Shown piece after piece: positions 11,446-22,740 of a stretch of 64,000 nucleotides of DNA. The DNA is taken from the NCBI RefSeq assembly GCF_003255815.1, contig NC_037669.1:49340093-49404092 (forward strand), in the 5' to 3' direction. The notes under the pieces are model-generated. The model saw only the letters and a list, made by a program, of their open reading frames with translations. It was not told where the DNA came from and searched no databases. This DNA is from Theropithecus gelada (taxonomy: Eukaryota; Chordata; Mammalia; Primates; Cercopithecidae). Made by a program: the position numbers and the translations under genes. Numbering within the stretch: position 1 is the first letter of the stretch; each line of letters opens with the position of its first letter.

Positions 11446-11760
11446 TCCTTTCTGAATGTAGCCATCAGGAGTTCCAGGATCGACTCCAGTTGGTCTGACT
11501 TAGATCACTTGTCCATCCCTTGAGCCAGAAGTCAGGTGGGAATTAGTTTCATGTGAACTACGGGGAGTATGAACAAAAGTTATCTGAAAAGGGATTTGGA
11601 GAAAAGAAACTTTATTATTATTTTCTTACAGGCCCTTGCTCTATTGTCCAGGCTAGAGTGCAGTGCCTCACTGAAGCCTCAACCTCTTGGACTCAAGCAA
11701 TCCTCCCACCTTAGCCACTTGAGGAGCTGGGACTATAGGTGCACACCACCATGCCTGGCC

Positions 11761-11826
11761 GGCCTTCCTTCCTTCCTTCCTTCCTTCCTTCCTCTCTCTC
11801 TCTTTCTTTCTTTCTTTCTTTTTTTT
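11761..11826. repeat. (CCTT)n/(CTTT)n microsatellite
   Basis: CCTT repeats run into CTCT and then CTTT, at the A-tail side of the inner Alu (Alu sense: purine tail). Confidence 0.9.
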
Positions 11827-12101
11827 GAGATGGAGTCTCACTGTCATCCAGCCAGTGGCATGATCTCAGCTCACTGCAACCTCCGGCTCCCAGGTTCAAG
11901 CAATTCTCCTGCCTCAGCCTCCTGAGTAGCTGGGATTACAGGCATGCACCACCACGCCCAGCTAAATTTTTGTATTTTTGGTAGAGACGGAGTTTCACCA
12001 TGTTGGCCAGGCTGGTCCCGAACTCCTGACCTCAAGTGATCCACCTGTCTCGGCCTCCTAAAGTGCTGGGATTACAGGCATGAGCCACCATGCTCAGCCA
12101 A
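11822..12101 (-). repeat. Inner Alu (AluS-like)
   Basis: TTTTTTGAGATGGAGTCTCAC to GAGCCACCATGCTCAGCC, inserted in an older Alu; the pyrimidine microsatellite is its expanded tail. Confidence 0.9.
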
Positions 12102-12235
12102 TGCCTGGCTAATTTTTAAACTTTTTATAGAGACTATGTTGCCGAGGCTGGTCTTGAACTCCTGAGCTCAAGAGATCCTCCAGCTTTGGCCTCCCACAGT
12201 GCTAGGATTACAGGCGTGAGTCAACATGCCTGGCC

Positions 12236-12720
12236 AGGAAAGAGACTTTATTCCAATTAAGTTTGCAAACCAGGGAGATGCAGCCTTTGGTATAGAATGA
12301 AGGTGCATTCCAGAGAACAAAGGGAGGGTTCAGGTTTTATAGGGAAAGTCCCCGCCAAGGTTCCCAATCAGGTCTATTTATGCAAATGAAGGATTCAAAT
12401 TTGCTTAGTTTTGATTAGTCAACACAGCTGAGCCCTGATTGGTTGATACAGCTGAGCTCAGACTGGTTGACATAACTGAGCTGAGCTGTGAGTGGCTGGT
12501 GCAGGTAAGCTCTAAACACCCCAAAGTTGAAGAGAGAGGTGTGGATTTTCAGGGAACTCAGTATGTGTGTGACCTCTAATCAGCAAATGGCCTCTTGGCT
12601 CTATTTTAAATTTAGGACCAGTTAGCCACTAAGGATCTGTCCTGAAGGATTAGCTCTTTTAGGTTCACATTTGTTCACAAGAATGAGGATGGGTGAGAAA
12701 GTTTACCAGAAGAAGGATTC
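12236..12720 (-). repeat. Putative LTR remnant with tandem CCAAT/CAGCTGAG units
   Basis: TTTATT near 12248 would be AATAAA on the minus strand. 12405-12520 has three or more diverged units pairing a TGATTGGTTGA-type box (CCAAT on the minus strand) with CAGCTGAGC. The layout resembles an LTR enhancer and polyA region, but the family is not recognised. Confidence 0.4.
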
Positions 12721-13034
12721 AGTACAGTAAAACCTCAAATTAACCAACAGAACCAATTCAGGCCTGGATCTTTGGATCGTGTGAGTGGGCAAGAGAAGGG
12801 AGATGGAAGAGGAAAGTCTTTAAGAAGAGCACCCGTTCTTGCCCGTCTGCCCTTTGCTCAGTGGATGGCTGAGAGCAGAGGAGGATGAGAATCCGGAAGT
12901 GCAGCGGCTACACCTATGGATAGGTGCTACTACAGAGTGCGACAGAGGTGGAGAGCTCAACTGCATGTATGTGAGGACATCAGGACAGGCTTCACAAAGG
13001 AGAAGCTCCCTAAGTCCTCAAAAAGTTACATCTA

Positions 13035-13600
13035 GAATCATGACATGACTCAGCAATGCCACTCCTAGGTATATATCAAAAGGAATTGAAAACAGGGACT
13101 CAAACAAGTGCATGTACACCCAGGTGCATAGCAGCATTATTCACAATAGCCAACAGATGAAAACAACCCAGGTGTCTATCAACTAATGATAAACAAAATG
13201 TGGTCTATCCATATAGTGAAATATCATTCAGCTGTAAAAAGGAATGAAGTCTTGACATACTCTACAACATGGGTGAACCTTGAAACCATGCTAAATGAAA
13301 GAAGCCAGGCACAAACGATCACATATTGTATGATTCCACTTGTGTGAAACATCCAGAATAGGTCAATCCATGCAGACAGAAAGCATACTACCCAGGGTGG
13401 GTAGAAGGGAGAATGGGGAGCAACTGCTTAATGGGTATGAGGTTTCCTTTTGGGGTGATGAAAATGTTTTCAAATTAGATAGAGGTAATGGTTGCACAAT
13501 ATAGTGAATGCACTAAATGCCATGGAGTTTTTCGCTTTAAAATGGTTAATTTAATGTTATATGAGTTTCACCTAAAAACAAAACAAAACAATAACACCAT
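13035..13600 (+). repeat. L1 3' fragment (L1M-like)
   Basis: CACTCCTAGGTATATATC, GCAGCATTATTCACAATAGCC, CAGGTGTCTATCAACTAATG and GAAAGAAGCCAGGCAC follow the ORF2-end/3'UTR of L1 in plus sense, ending in an A-rich stretch near 13577-13625. Confidence 0.9.
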
Positions 13601-13736
13601 TTCACCCCTCTCCCCCCAAAAAAGACAAATGATGTATCCTATCTGGTATTTGCTTCAAAAGGATTCAGATTGAAGTGACGTGGGAAGAGGACGGCAGGTA
13701 TAGATGAAGCAGGGTTGACCAGAAGTTAGTAATTGT

Positions 13737-14372
13737 TGGCTGGGCGTGGTGGCCCATGCCTGTAATCCCAGCACTTTGGGAGGCTAAGGCAGTTGGATCA
13801 CCTGAGGTCAGGAGTTTGAGACCAGCCTGGCCAACATGGTGAAAACCCATCTCTACCAAAAAATACAAAAATTGGCCGGGCGTGGTGGCTCAAGCCTGTA
13901 ATCCCAGCACTTTGGGAGGCCGAGATGGGCGGATCACGAGGTCAGGAGATGAGACCATCCTGGCTAACCTGGTGAAACCCCGTCTCTACTAAAAAATACA
14001 AAAAAAAAACTAGCCGGGCGTGGTGGCGGGCGCCTGTAGTCCCAGCTACTCGGGAGGCTGAGGCAGGAGAATGGCGTGAACCCAGGAGGCGGAGCTTGCA
14101 GTGAGCCGAGATCCGGCCACTGCACTCCAGCCTGGGCGACAGAGCGAGACTCCGTCTCAAAAACAAAAACAAAAACAAAAACAAAAAAACAAAACAAAAC
14201 AAAACAAAAATTAGCTGGGCGTGGTGGCGTGTGCCTGTAGTCCCAGCTACTCAGGAGGCTGAGGCGGGAGAATCCCTTGAACTTGGGAGATGGAGGCTGC
14301 AATGAACCAAGATAGCGACATTGTACTCCAGCCTGGGTGACAGAGTGAGACTCCATCTCAAAAAAAAAAAAG
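13737..14372 (+). repeat. Alu interrupted by a younger Alu
   Basis: The outer AluS-like copy runs 13737-13873 and resumes at about 14209 (ATTAGCTGGGCGTGGTGGCG) to its A tail at 14372. ACAAAAATT occurs on both sides of the break. Confidence 0.9.
13874..14208 (+). repeat. Inner AluY, Old World monkey type
   Basis: GGCCGGGCGTGGTGGCTCAAGCC start, CTAGCCGGGCG and GAGATCCGGCCACTGCAC: the same variant set as the other young copies. The tail is a (CAAAA)n repeat. Confidence 0.95.
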
Positions 14373-14499
14373 AAGTTGGTAACTGTTGATTGTAGTTCAT
14401 GATACTCTTCTCTTTTTGTGGATTTTTGGGAAATTTCATTGTAAAAAGTTAAATAAAAGAATGAGTAAGAGTCATATCCCAAAGACCGCTGCCAAGACC

Positions 14500-14892
14500 A
14501 ATGGCAATGAGCCTTTTTCTTTCATTTTCTTCCAGAAACCAGTTTTATTTGGGTCTTATATTTAAGCCTTAATTCCAAGTTAATTTTTTTGTATGGCATA
14601 AGGGTCCAATTTCATTCTTTTACATATAGATATCCAGTTTTCTCAACACCATGTATTGGAGAGAATATTTTTTCCTCATATTCTTGGTGCCCTTGTCAAA
14701 TTTTAGTAGACTGAATATGTTTGGGTTTATTTCTTGGTTCTCTATTCTTTTCCATTGGTCTATGTATCTGTTTTTATGCCAGCACCATAATGTTTTTATT
14801 ATTATGACTTTGTAATATAGTTTGAAATCAGGACATATGATGCTTCCAGCTTTGTTCTTCTTTCTCAAGATTGCTTTGGCTATTTGGGTGCT
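14500..14892 (-). pseudogene. L1 ORF2 3' remnant
   Basis: The minus strand encodes KTLWCWHKNRYIDQWKRIEN (within 14868-14620), the conserved segment near the C terminus of the L1 ORF2 protein. It is truncated at both ends and not functional. Confidence 0.85.
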
Positions 14893-15384
14893 ATATTAGC
14901 TCATTCTTGCATTGTTGTAAAAACATAACTGAGGCTGGGTAATTTATAATGAAAATAAGTTTAATTTTGGCTCACTGTTCTGCAGGTTGTACATGAAGCA
15001 TAGTGCCAGCATTGGCTTCTGGTGAGGGTCCCAGGACACTCACAATCATGGTGGAAGGTGAAGCGGGAGCCAGGGCATCACATGGCAGAGAGGCAGCAAG
15101 AGAGAGAGAGAGGCACCTCCTCCTGGTACCACACTTTTTTAAACAACCAAATCTCACATGAAGCGAGTAAGAACTCACTCATCACCAAGGGGATGGTGCT
15201 AAGTCATTCATAAGGGATCTACCCCCATGATCCAATCACTTCCCACCAGGCTCTACCTTCAACATTGGAGATTACATTTCAACATGAGATTTGGAGGGGA
15301 CAGACTCTCAAACCATATCATTCCATCCCTGGCCCCCTGAATCTCATGTCTTTCTCATATTGCAAAATACAATTATCCATTCTC
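14893..15384 (-). repeat. MaLR LTR (MST/THE1-type) with start of internal region
   Basis: The reverse complement of the LTR is seen: GAGGCTGGGTAATTTATAATG, GGCTCACTGTTCTGCAGG, CACAATCATGGTGGAAGGTG, and ATGAGATTTGGAGGGGACAG before AAACCATATCA near 15320. The following CCATCCCTGGCCCC...ATCTCATGTCTTTCTC resembles MaLR internal sequence cut off by the next Alu. Confidence 0.8.
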
Positions 15385-15668
15385 CACAGTGGCTCACACC
15401 AGTAGTCCCAGCACTTTGAGAGGCTGAGGTGGGATGATCACTTCAGCCCCAGGAGTTGGACACCAGCCTGGCCTGGGCAGCACGGTGAAACCCTGTCTCT
15501 AAAAACATTTTTAAAATTAGCCAGGTGTGGTGGTGTGCACTTGTAATCCTAGCTACTTTGGAAGCTCAGGTGGGAGGATCACTTGAGCCTGGGAGGCCGA
15601 GGCTGCTGTGAGCCTCATGGTACTCCAGCCTGCACGACAGAGCAAGACCCTGTCTTTAAAAAAACATA
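15385..15668 (+). repeat. Alu (old)
   Basis: Starts inside the left arm (CAGTGGCTCACACC) and runs to GACCCTGTCTTTAAAA; followed by a TA/CA microsatellite at 15665-15700. Confidence 0.85.
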
Positions 15669-15934
15669 TATATTATACATATATATACACACACACAATT
15701 TTTATTTGTCAGTCGTAATGAAGTTGGAGGAAAAAAGAAGAATAAATAGGAGTTTGCCAGGTAGACAAATGGTATGGGAGGGTGCTCATTACAAGAAGAG
15801 GGAGTGGAGTGTGCAAACGTGCAGAGGAGTGAAGCAGCACGAGGCATGATGTGGGCAGAGATGGGATGCCTGCATAAGGATGTAGGCTGACCAGCAGAGC
15901 TAGAAATACTAAAAAATCATCTAGCTCAAACCCT

Positions 15935-16060
15935 CACCATCCATGGAAATGGAGGTTCAGAGAAGTTAGGGGACCTTGTCCAAGGTTACACAACTAGTGG
16001 GAAGCTGAGCTGGAATCAGAGCCCAGGCCAGAGTAACTTCTACTAGGTTACACTGCATTG
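15935..16060 (-). repeat. MIR
   Basis: GGACCTTGTCCAAGGTTACACAACTAGTGG is the reverse-complement MIR core. Confidence 0.8.
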
Positions 16061-16071
16061 GTTCACTCCCT

Positions 16072-16138
16072 CCTTCCCGCCTTCCCTCCTGCCCTTCCTC
16101 CCTTCCTTCCTTCCTTCCGTCTTTTTTTTTTTTTTTTT
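16072..16138. repeat. Pyrimidine-rich (CCTT)n/T tract
   Basis: CCTTCC-type repeats pass into an 18-base T run. Confidence 0.85.
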
Positions 16139-16509
16139 CAATAAAATCCGGTTTTAAGCAGAAATAGTCTCAAAACTGCCAGATAAGCAGTCACAAAATC
16201 CAAGCACATATCTTATTTGTGGGGCTTGTTCAGAATCCATTTAATCTGACGTTGGGTTATATGGATCCCCAGCTCACAGGAAATGAAAGGCAGTTGTTGG
16301 GGGGAAATGAAGGGCTTTTAGGGCAGGCACACTGGCAATAATGAAATGTGATAGTCACAGCTTGGACTGGGAGGAAATAGGAAAGTTAATGAAAAGAGAT
16401 ATTAGAATAAAAATACTTAGTCATAAAGGATGATTGCATTACACGCAAATCAAAACCACAGTGAGGTACTACTTTACACCCATTAGGATGGCTAGAATAA
16501 AAAAGTCAG

Positions 16510-16806
16510 GACCAGGCACGATGGCTTATGCCTGTAATCCCAGCACTTTGGGAGGTGGAAATGGGTGGACCACTTGAAGTCAGGAGTTCGAGATCAGCCT
16601 GACCAACATGGTGAAACCCCTTCTCTACTAAAAACATGAAAATTAGCCAGGCATGGTGATGCATGCCTGTAATCCCAGTTACTCAGGAGGCTAAGACAGG
16701 ATAATCGCTTTAGAACCCAGGAGGCAGAAGTTGCAGTGAGCTTGAGCCACTGTACTCCAGCCCGGGCGACCAAGCAAGACTCCGTCTCAAAAAAAAAAAA
16801 AAAAAA
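16510..16806 (+). repeat. Alu (AluS-like)
   Basis: ACCAGGCACGATGGCTTATGCC to GACTCCGTCTC plus an A tail; small deletion in the right arm. Confidence 0.9.
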
Positions 16807-17142
16807 GGCCAGGCATAGTGGCTCACTCTTGTAATCCCAGCACTTTGGGAGGCCGAGGTGGGCAGATCACGAGGTCAGGAGATCGAGACCATCCTGGCTA
16901 ACATGGTGAAACCCCGTCTCTACTAAAAATACAAAACCAAAATTAGCTGAGCGTGGTGGTGGGCGCCTGTAGTCCCAGTGCCTCGGGAGGCTGAGGCACC
17001 TGTAGTCCCAGCTACTCGGGAGGCTGAGGTGGGAGAATGGTGTGAACCCGGGAGGCGGAGCTTTCAGTGAACTGAGATTGTGCCACGGCACTCCAGCCTG
17101 GGCGACAGAGCGAGACTCTCTCTCCAAAAAAAAAAAAAAAGG
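16807..17142 (+). repeat. AluY-like with internal duplication
   Basis: GGCCAGGCATAGTGGCTCACTC start. CCTGTAGTCCCAG...CTCGGGAGGCTGAGG occurs twice in tandem (about 16966-16998 and 16999-17031). Confidence 0.9.
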
Positions 17143-17292
17143 TCAGGTAACAAGTGCTGGTGAGGATATGAAGACACTGGAACCCTCATATACTGCTAGT
17201 GGGAATGTACAATAGTGCAGCCACTTTGGAAACAATCTGGTAGTTTCTCAACAGGTTAAACACAGTTCCCATATGACCCAGAAATTCCACTC

Positions 17293-17566
17293 CTGAGGCG
17301 GGTGGATCACTTGAGGCCAGAAGTTAGAGACCAGCCTGGCCAACATGGTAAAACCCCCCTCGCTACTAAAATACAAAAATGTAACACAAAAAATTAGCCA
17401 GGCATGGTGGCATGCACCTATAATCCCAGCTGCTTGGGAGGCTGAGGCAGGAGAATCGCTTGAATCCGGGAGGCAGAGGTTGCAGTGAGCCAAGATTGCA
17501 TTACTGCACTATAGCCTGGGCGACAGAGTGAGACCCTGTCTCAAAAAAGAAAAGAAAAAAAAAAGA
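17293..17566 (+). repeat. Alu, 5' truncated
   Basis: Joins L1 sequence abruptly at TGAGGCGGGTGGATCACTTG and runs to an A-rich tail. Confidence 0.9.
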
Positions 17567-17630
17567 GATGAAAACTGTGTGGCCTGATGTTTGAAATTCT
17601 TACATTTTGTGTTTGAAAAATCAACTATTG

Positions 17631-17942
17631 GCCAGGCGCAGTGGCTCACGCCTGTAATCTGTAATCCCAGCACTTTGGGAGGCTGAGACGGGTGGATGAC
17701 GAGGTCAGGAGATCGAGACCATCCTGGCTAACATGGTGAAACCCCATCTTTACTAAAAATACAAAACATTAGCCAGGTGTGGTGGCGGGTGCCTGTAGTT
17801 CCAGCTACTTGGGAGGCTGAGGCAGGAGAATCGCTTGAACCCGGGAGTCAGAGGTTGCTGCGAGCCAAGATCGCACCACTGCATTCCAGCCTGGGTGACG
17901 GAGTGAGATGCTGTCTCAAAAAAAAAAAAAAAAAAAAAAAAG
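17631..17942 (+). repeat. Alu
   Basis: GGCCAGGCGCAGTGGCTCACGCC with an 8-base duplication (CTGTAATCTGTAATCCC) in the A-box region; A tail of about 24. Confidence 0.95.
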
Positions 17943-18001
17943 GAAAAATCAACTATTAAAACAATCCTTATGTTTTGCTTGTAAAGGACATGATGAAAAA
18001 G

Positions 18002-18299
18002 GTTTTTTGTTTGTTTGTTTGTTTTTTCAGATAGTCTTGCTTAGACTGGAGTGCAGTGGCGTGATCTCGGCTCACTGCAACTTCCACCTCCCAGGTTCAA
18101 GTGATTCTTCTGCCTCAGCCTCCTGAGTAGCTGGGACTACAGGTGTGTGCCACCACACCCAGCTAATTTTTTGTATTTTTAGTAGAGACAGTGTTTCACT
18201 GTGTTAGCCAGGATGGTCTTGATCTCCTGACTTCATGATCTGCCTGCCTTGGCCTCCCAAAGTGCTGGAATTACAGGCGTGAGCCACTGTGCGTGGCCA
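18002..18299 (-). repeat. Alu
   Basis: (TTTG)n-type tail, AGACTGGAGTGCAGTGGCG body, ending GAGCCACTGTGCGTGGCC. Confidence 0.95.
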
Positions 18300-18484
18300 A
18301 TGAGAAAGTTTTAAGCTGTTTGCAATTACTTCTTTCAGATGCCCCATGGTATGTATGAGCCTTTAATCACTACAGTAAATGAAAAACTAAGTGGAATAGA
18401 ACTGATACTATATTTTTCTTTTGAACACTGGTTTTTGCAATACTAGAGACATCTTGATGTGCTCTGTAAGAATTCTGACCAGTT

Positions 18485-18806
18485 GGCTGGGCGCAGTGGC
18501 TCACGCCTACAATCCCAGCACTTTGGGAGGCTGAGGCGGGCAGGTCACCTGAGGTCAGGAGTTTGAGTCCAGCCTGGCCAATATGGTGAAACTCCTTCTC
18601 TACTAAAAATACAAAAATTAGTCGGGTGTGGTGGCATGTGCCTGTAATTCCAGCTACTCGGGAGGCCGAGGCAGGAGAATTGCTTGAACGCAGGAGGAGG
18701 AGGTTTCAGTGAGCCGAGATCGCACCAGTGCACTCCAGCCTGGGCGTCAGAGACTCTGTCTCAAAAACCAAACCAAATCAAACCAAATCAAACCAAACCA
18801 AACAAA
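18485..18806 (+). repeat. Alu with perfect 17-bp target duplication
   Basis: AAGAATTCTGACCAGTT occurs at 18468-18484 and 18807-18823, exactly bounding the element. The tail is a (CAAAC/CAAAT) repeat. Confidence 0.95.
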
Positions 18807-18909
18807 AAGAATTCTGACCAGTTGAGCACAACTCACAGATTTCACAAAGAACATCAATATGCCCAATTACCATCATTTAATGCTCCCATTAATGTGCTAT
18901 ATGTCAATA

Positions 18910-19110
18910 CCATGATTCCTTATTTTTATTTTTCACTTTTAGGTTCAGGGATACATGTGCAGGATGTGCAGGTTTGTTACACAGGTAAACATGTCATGGG
19001 GATTGGTTGTACAGATTATTTCATCACCCAGATTATTTCATCCATTAGTTATTATTTTCCTGCTTCTCTCCCTCCTTCCACCCTCCAGATTCCTTATATT
19101 TTATTTTCTC
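18910..19110 (-). repeat. L1 3'UTR fragment
   Basis: TTCACTTTTAGGTTCAGGG, then ACATGTGCAGG, TTTGTTACACAGG and ATTATTTCATCACCC, is the reverse-complement L1 3' end. Confidence 0.8.
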
Positions 19111-19494
19111 TTTTAGATTCTGAAATACCTCATACAGTAAGAATATTGGTACCCACCATCATGCAGACATTTTGTACATTTGCCTCAGATCCATCCCCTG
19201 CTCCCCTTCCCCTCTGCCACACACACAATCCTGTTATGGTCATGCCTAGATTTCAGCTATAAACTCCCACCTTGTGCTGTCCTGATGTTTAACCCTTTTG
19301 GTGGTCATGGCCAATGCTCGTAGGGAGATCATGAGCTCGGCACCAAATGTTGTTTTATTGTTTGATTGCTGGAGAAGAACTAAGGTGACTTTATAGCAGG
19401 GACACAGAGATCCAGAAAAAGTCAGTTCCTTGCCTTCTCAAGATTACACAAAGTCTGAAATCCACAAATCTTGATTCCTTGTCCAACAAAATGG

Positions 19495-19735
19495 AATAGC
19501 AGAAATTGCATGGGCTTTAGAATCAAACTCAACCAAGTTCAAATCCTGACTTTGCCATTTACTAGTGAAACAGCTTGTCTACAAGATAAAATCCAAACAA
19601 CCTACCCTAGCTTTTGGTTTCATCTGAAAAATGGAAGTTATACCACCTCCTCTTTAGAGCAGTTGAAAGAATCAAAAGCATAACAAGTGGCACTGTGCCT
19701 GGCACAGAATAGGGACTCAATTAATAGCAATTTTT
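19495..19735 (+). repeat. MIR
   Basis: GGGCTTTAGAATCAAACTC, TTCAAATCCTGACTTTGCC and CACTGTGCCTGGCACAGAAT follow the MIR consensus; a small unrelated insert lies near 19580. Confidence 0.8.
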
Positions 19736-19895
19736 TAAGTTCCACTTTTTAATGAGCACCAATTCTGGGCCAGGCATTGTTTCAGGCACTTAGGGCATAG
19801 CCACAAACTGAAAACGTCCCTGTCACTGTGCTGGTTAAGAAATTATAAGTTAAATAGATTATCAGCCAATTATACGTGTATCCACTTGCAAAGGC

Positions 19896-20034
19896 TTTTT
19901 TGTTTTGTTTTGTTTTGTTTTTGAGATAGAGTCTATGTTGCCCAGGCTAGTCTTAAACTCTGGGCCTCAACCAATCCACCTGTCTCAGCCTCTCAAAGTG
20001 TTGAGATTACAGGTGTGAGCCACTGTGCCTGGCC
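19896..20034 (-). repeat. Alu right-arm fragment
   Basis: (TTTTG)n, then GAGATAGAGTCTATGTTGCC and GAGCCACTGTGCCTGGCC; the middle of the element is missing. Confidence 0.85.
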
Positions 20035-20289
20035 CCATTTGCAAGTTTTTGTTCTTATGGACATGATGTTCTTTTGTTGTCCCCATGGCCAGCCTATTCT
20101 CTGACACATACTGATTTTTTGGTTCCCCAAACCAAATTTAAGGGCCAGGACTGGCCAGGGATAGCCCAAATTCTGGCTACTGGGCTCTTCGTTGGTAAGA
20201 ATGGGAGATGTGCTATATTCTGAAGAGATTTAGATGAGTGACACAGGTACCTGTCCTCTAGGAATTCTCAGTCTACTAATAATCAAGAT

Positions 20290-20395
20290 CATGGTATAGC
20301 ACTTGCTCTTGCCAGATGCTGGGCTAGGCTCTGTACAATTTTCATTTAATCCTCACAACCTTCTCTTAAGGTTGAGTGGTTACTAAAATTGTTAA
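20290..20395 (-). repeat. MIR fragment
   Basis: GGCTCTGTACAATTTTCATT, then TAATCCTCACAACC, matches reverse MIR. Confidence 0.65.
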
Positions 20396-20400
20396 AAGAG

Positions 20401-20725
20401 GCCAGGTGCAGTGGTTCATGCCTATAATCTCAGCACTTTGGGAGGCTGAGGTGGGTGGACCACCTGAGGTCAGGAGTTTGAGACCAGCGACCATCTTGGC
20501 CAACATGACAAAACCCCGTCTCTACTAAAAAATACAAAAAATTAGCTGGGTGTGGTGGCACAGGCCTATAATCCCAGCTACTTGGGAGGCTGAGGCAGGA
20601 GAATCACTTGAACCTGGGAGATGGAAGTTGCAGTGAGCCAAGATCGTGCCACTGCACTCCAGCCTGGGCGACAGAGCAAGGCTCTGTTAAAATAAAATGA
20701 AATGAAATAAAATAAAATAGTTAAA
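20401..20725 (+). repeat. Alu
   Basis: GGCCAGGTGCAGTGGTTCATGCC to CAGAGCAAGGCTCTG and an (AAATA)n tail. Confidence 0.95.
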
Positions 20726-20739
20726 ATAAAAACTTTAGA

Positions 20740-21130
20740 CAAGTTAAATTTAACAAAGAATGATTCATGAATCGGGCAGCCCCTAAGATCAGGACAGGTT
20801 CAGTGAGACTCTGGGGCTGCCATATGGCTAACATTTATGGAAAGAAAAAGGCAAGTGGTATATAAAAAATTGAAGTGAGGTACACAGACCTCACTTATTC
20901 TTGTTAAACTTATTCTGGGCACGTACCTTATTTCAACAGTTGGCTGCCTGTGGTTGACTGAAGTTCGGCTGCTGTTACTGGCTGAGACTTGGCTACTTGT
21001 TACAAGAGTAGGTTCCAATCTGCTTACGCCTGGCTTGGTTACAGTTCCCTATGTATGGAGAAACCTTTAGGTCAAACTTAAGATATGTACAGAAGCAGCT
21101 TTAGGCAAAATTTAACATAATTCATTTTCA
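20740..21130. repeat. Possible LTR-like old repeat, family not recognised
   Basis: Moderately GC-balanced block with repeated GGCT-TGGTTAC / TTGGCTGCC motifs between two Alus. It reads like an ancient LTR, but I cannot name the family; it shows no gene. Confidence 0.25.
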
Positions 21131-21308
21131 TCATGATTTGCTGCACCTTTTAATACAGTCTTGAAAACTATTGAACTGAATTCTTCCAACAGATAAAGAA
21201 TATTCTCTTGAATAGCTCAAACATTCAGTAAGACAGAAGCGTGAATAAATTTTGTCAAGTACTCTTGCTCTGGGATTTAAGGATTGTGATACCAAAAGTG
21301 ACAGGGAT

Positions 21309-21598
21309 TTTTTTTTTTTGAGATGGAGTCTTGCTCTGTCGCCAGGCTGGAGTGCAGTGGTGCGGTATCGGCTCACTGCAATCTCCGCCTCCCGGGTTCA
21401 AGCAATTCTCCTGCCTCAGCCTCCCGAGTAGCTGGGACTACAGGTGAGTGCCACCACGCCCAGCTAATTTTTGTACTTTTAGTAGAGACGTGGTTTCACC
21501 ATGTTGGCCAGAATGGTCTCAATCTCTTGACCTTGTGATCCGCCCGCCTCGGCCTCCCAAAGTGCTGGGATTACAGGCGTAAGCCACTGTGCCCGGCC
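21309..21598 (-). repeat. Alu
   Basis: Full-length body ending CACTGTGCCCGGCC; CAGGRATTTTTTTTT on both sides is the target duplication. Confidence 0.95.
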
Positions 21599-21829
21599 CA
21601 GGAATTTTTTTTTAAAGAACTGAACTGAACTGAGTTGCTCACACCCTTTTTCCACTTATCAAAAAATTGTGAAGAGCTTCTACTTACAGGATCAGTAGGC
21701 AAAAGACCAAATACCTTGGACACCATTCCTCAAACACCCAGCTGATTGGGATGACATGAAAAACACATTTCTGGTTTCTTCTCAAAGGGCTGTAATTAAA
21801 CACAAGGCCTGTAATGGCTTCTCTTGTAG

Positions 21830-22180
21830 TCACAAGGTAAACCTTTAGTGTGGTATTCAAGATTCTTGCAACTTGGCCCCCACATGCAATTCTCACACAT
21901 TCTTTCATGCCCCCTACCAGTCTCTCAAGGCTCCTTATCCATTGCTTGAACTGCTCACCTGGGCCGTTTTCACCTGTGTGGTTTTGCTAATACCTTCAAT
22001 AGAAATGCCCCCTCACCTATTTCTGCTCATCATAAAGCCACCATCTCTCAGTCCAGTTACCATGGCCTCCTCGGTTGAGCCTTTCCCGATTCCTCTGTTA
22101 GAACTGCTTCCTCCTCTTTGCTCCCACACATATCTTCTGCCTCTTTACCACATGTATTTCATTCTACCAAGTTCCTTTTT
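21830..22180 (+). repeat. Probable L2 fragment
   Basis: TTCAAGATTCTTGCAACTTG, TGCCCCCTACCAGTC and pyrimidine-rich continuation are L2-like. An open frame of 177 codons across it and beyond (21873-22406) has no start ATG at its head and no family match. Confidence 0.5.
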
Positions 22181-22740
22181 CCTTGGCTTAACACACCTCC
22201 ACAGCCCAGTCTTGTATAGCGTGGCTCTTGAACACTGCTGGCTAAATAGGAGGCACCAGCTGCTGCTGTCACCTCCACACGTGCTCCTCCTTCTCAGTCT
22301 GCAGGGCCTCTGGCAGCAGGACATCTATTTGACCACCAAGCCTAGAAATCCAGGGCTGGAAGAAAGCTCAAAGGGTGGCCCAAACTTGGTCCAAAGCCCC
22401 CTCTAAGGCAATCTGGACGCAAAAGATGGTCTAGTATGATCTGTCATTAGGAACACTATCAATTCCTTTTTCACTTCTCACTGGACCTATTTTTAAGTTT
22501 TTGATATATTTAATTTAAAAAATACACAAATACATTTTCTTCAAAGAGATTCATACTTTATAGAAGCCAAGCATGAAGGTGCTGCTTAACCACTGTTCCT
22601 CCCTCTCCCTTCCCAAAATAATGGGAGAGTTTAATGCAAAGTTTTTATACATCCACATGCATATATTTAAACAAATATACACATTCTCAACGTAAATGGG
22701 AGACAATGTATTGTTCCACAATTGGCTTTTTAAATCTTTT

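Larger units (their letters stand above)
11620..12235 (-). repeat. Old Alu interrupted by a (CCTT)n and a second Alu
   Basis: The outer copy is split into 11620-11760 and about 12102-12235. The break is flanked by ATGCCTGGC on both sides, the target duplication of the inner Alu. Confidence 0.85.
16440..17292 (+). repeat. L1 3' fragment split by two Alus
   Basis: L1 is visible at 16440-16508 (GCAAATCAAAACCACAGTGA, TTAGGATGGCTAGAA) and resumes at 17143 (GTAACAAGTGCTGGTGAGG, CCCTCATATACTGCTAGTGG) to 17292. Two head-to-tail Alus separate the halves. Confidence 0.9.

Noticed and set aside
11761..11826. Regularly spaced repeat resembling an array
   Set aside because: Simple CCTT/CTTT microsatellite at an Alu tail; no spacer structure.
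14620..14868. Possible functional L1 ORF2
   Set aside because: Only a short C-terminal piece remains; both ends are lost.
18684..19262. 192-codon plus-strand open frame
   Set aside because: It is a run-through from the tail of an Alu into antisense L1 3'UTR.
21873..22406. 177-codon plus-strand open frame
   Set aside because: Begins at TTG, lies on a pyrimidine-rich L2-like sequence, and resembles no protein.
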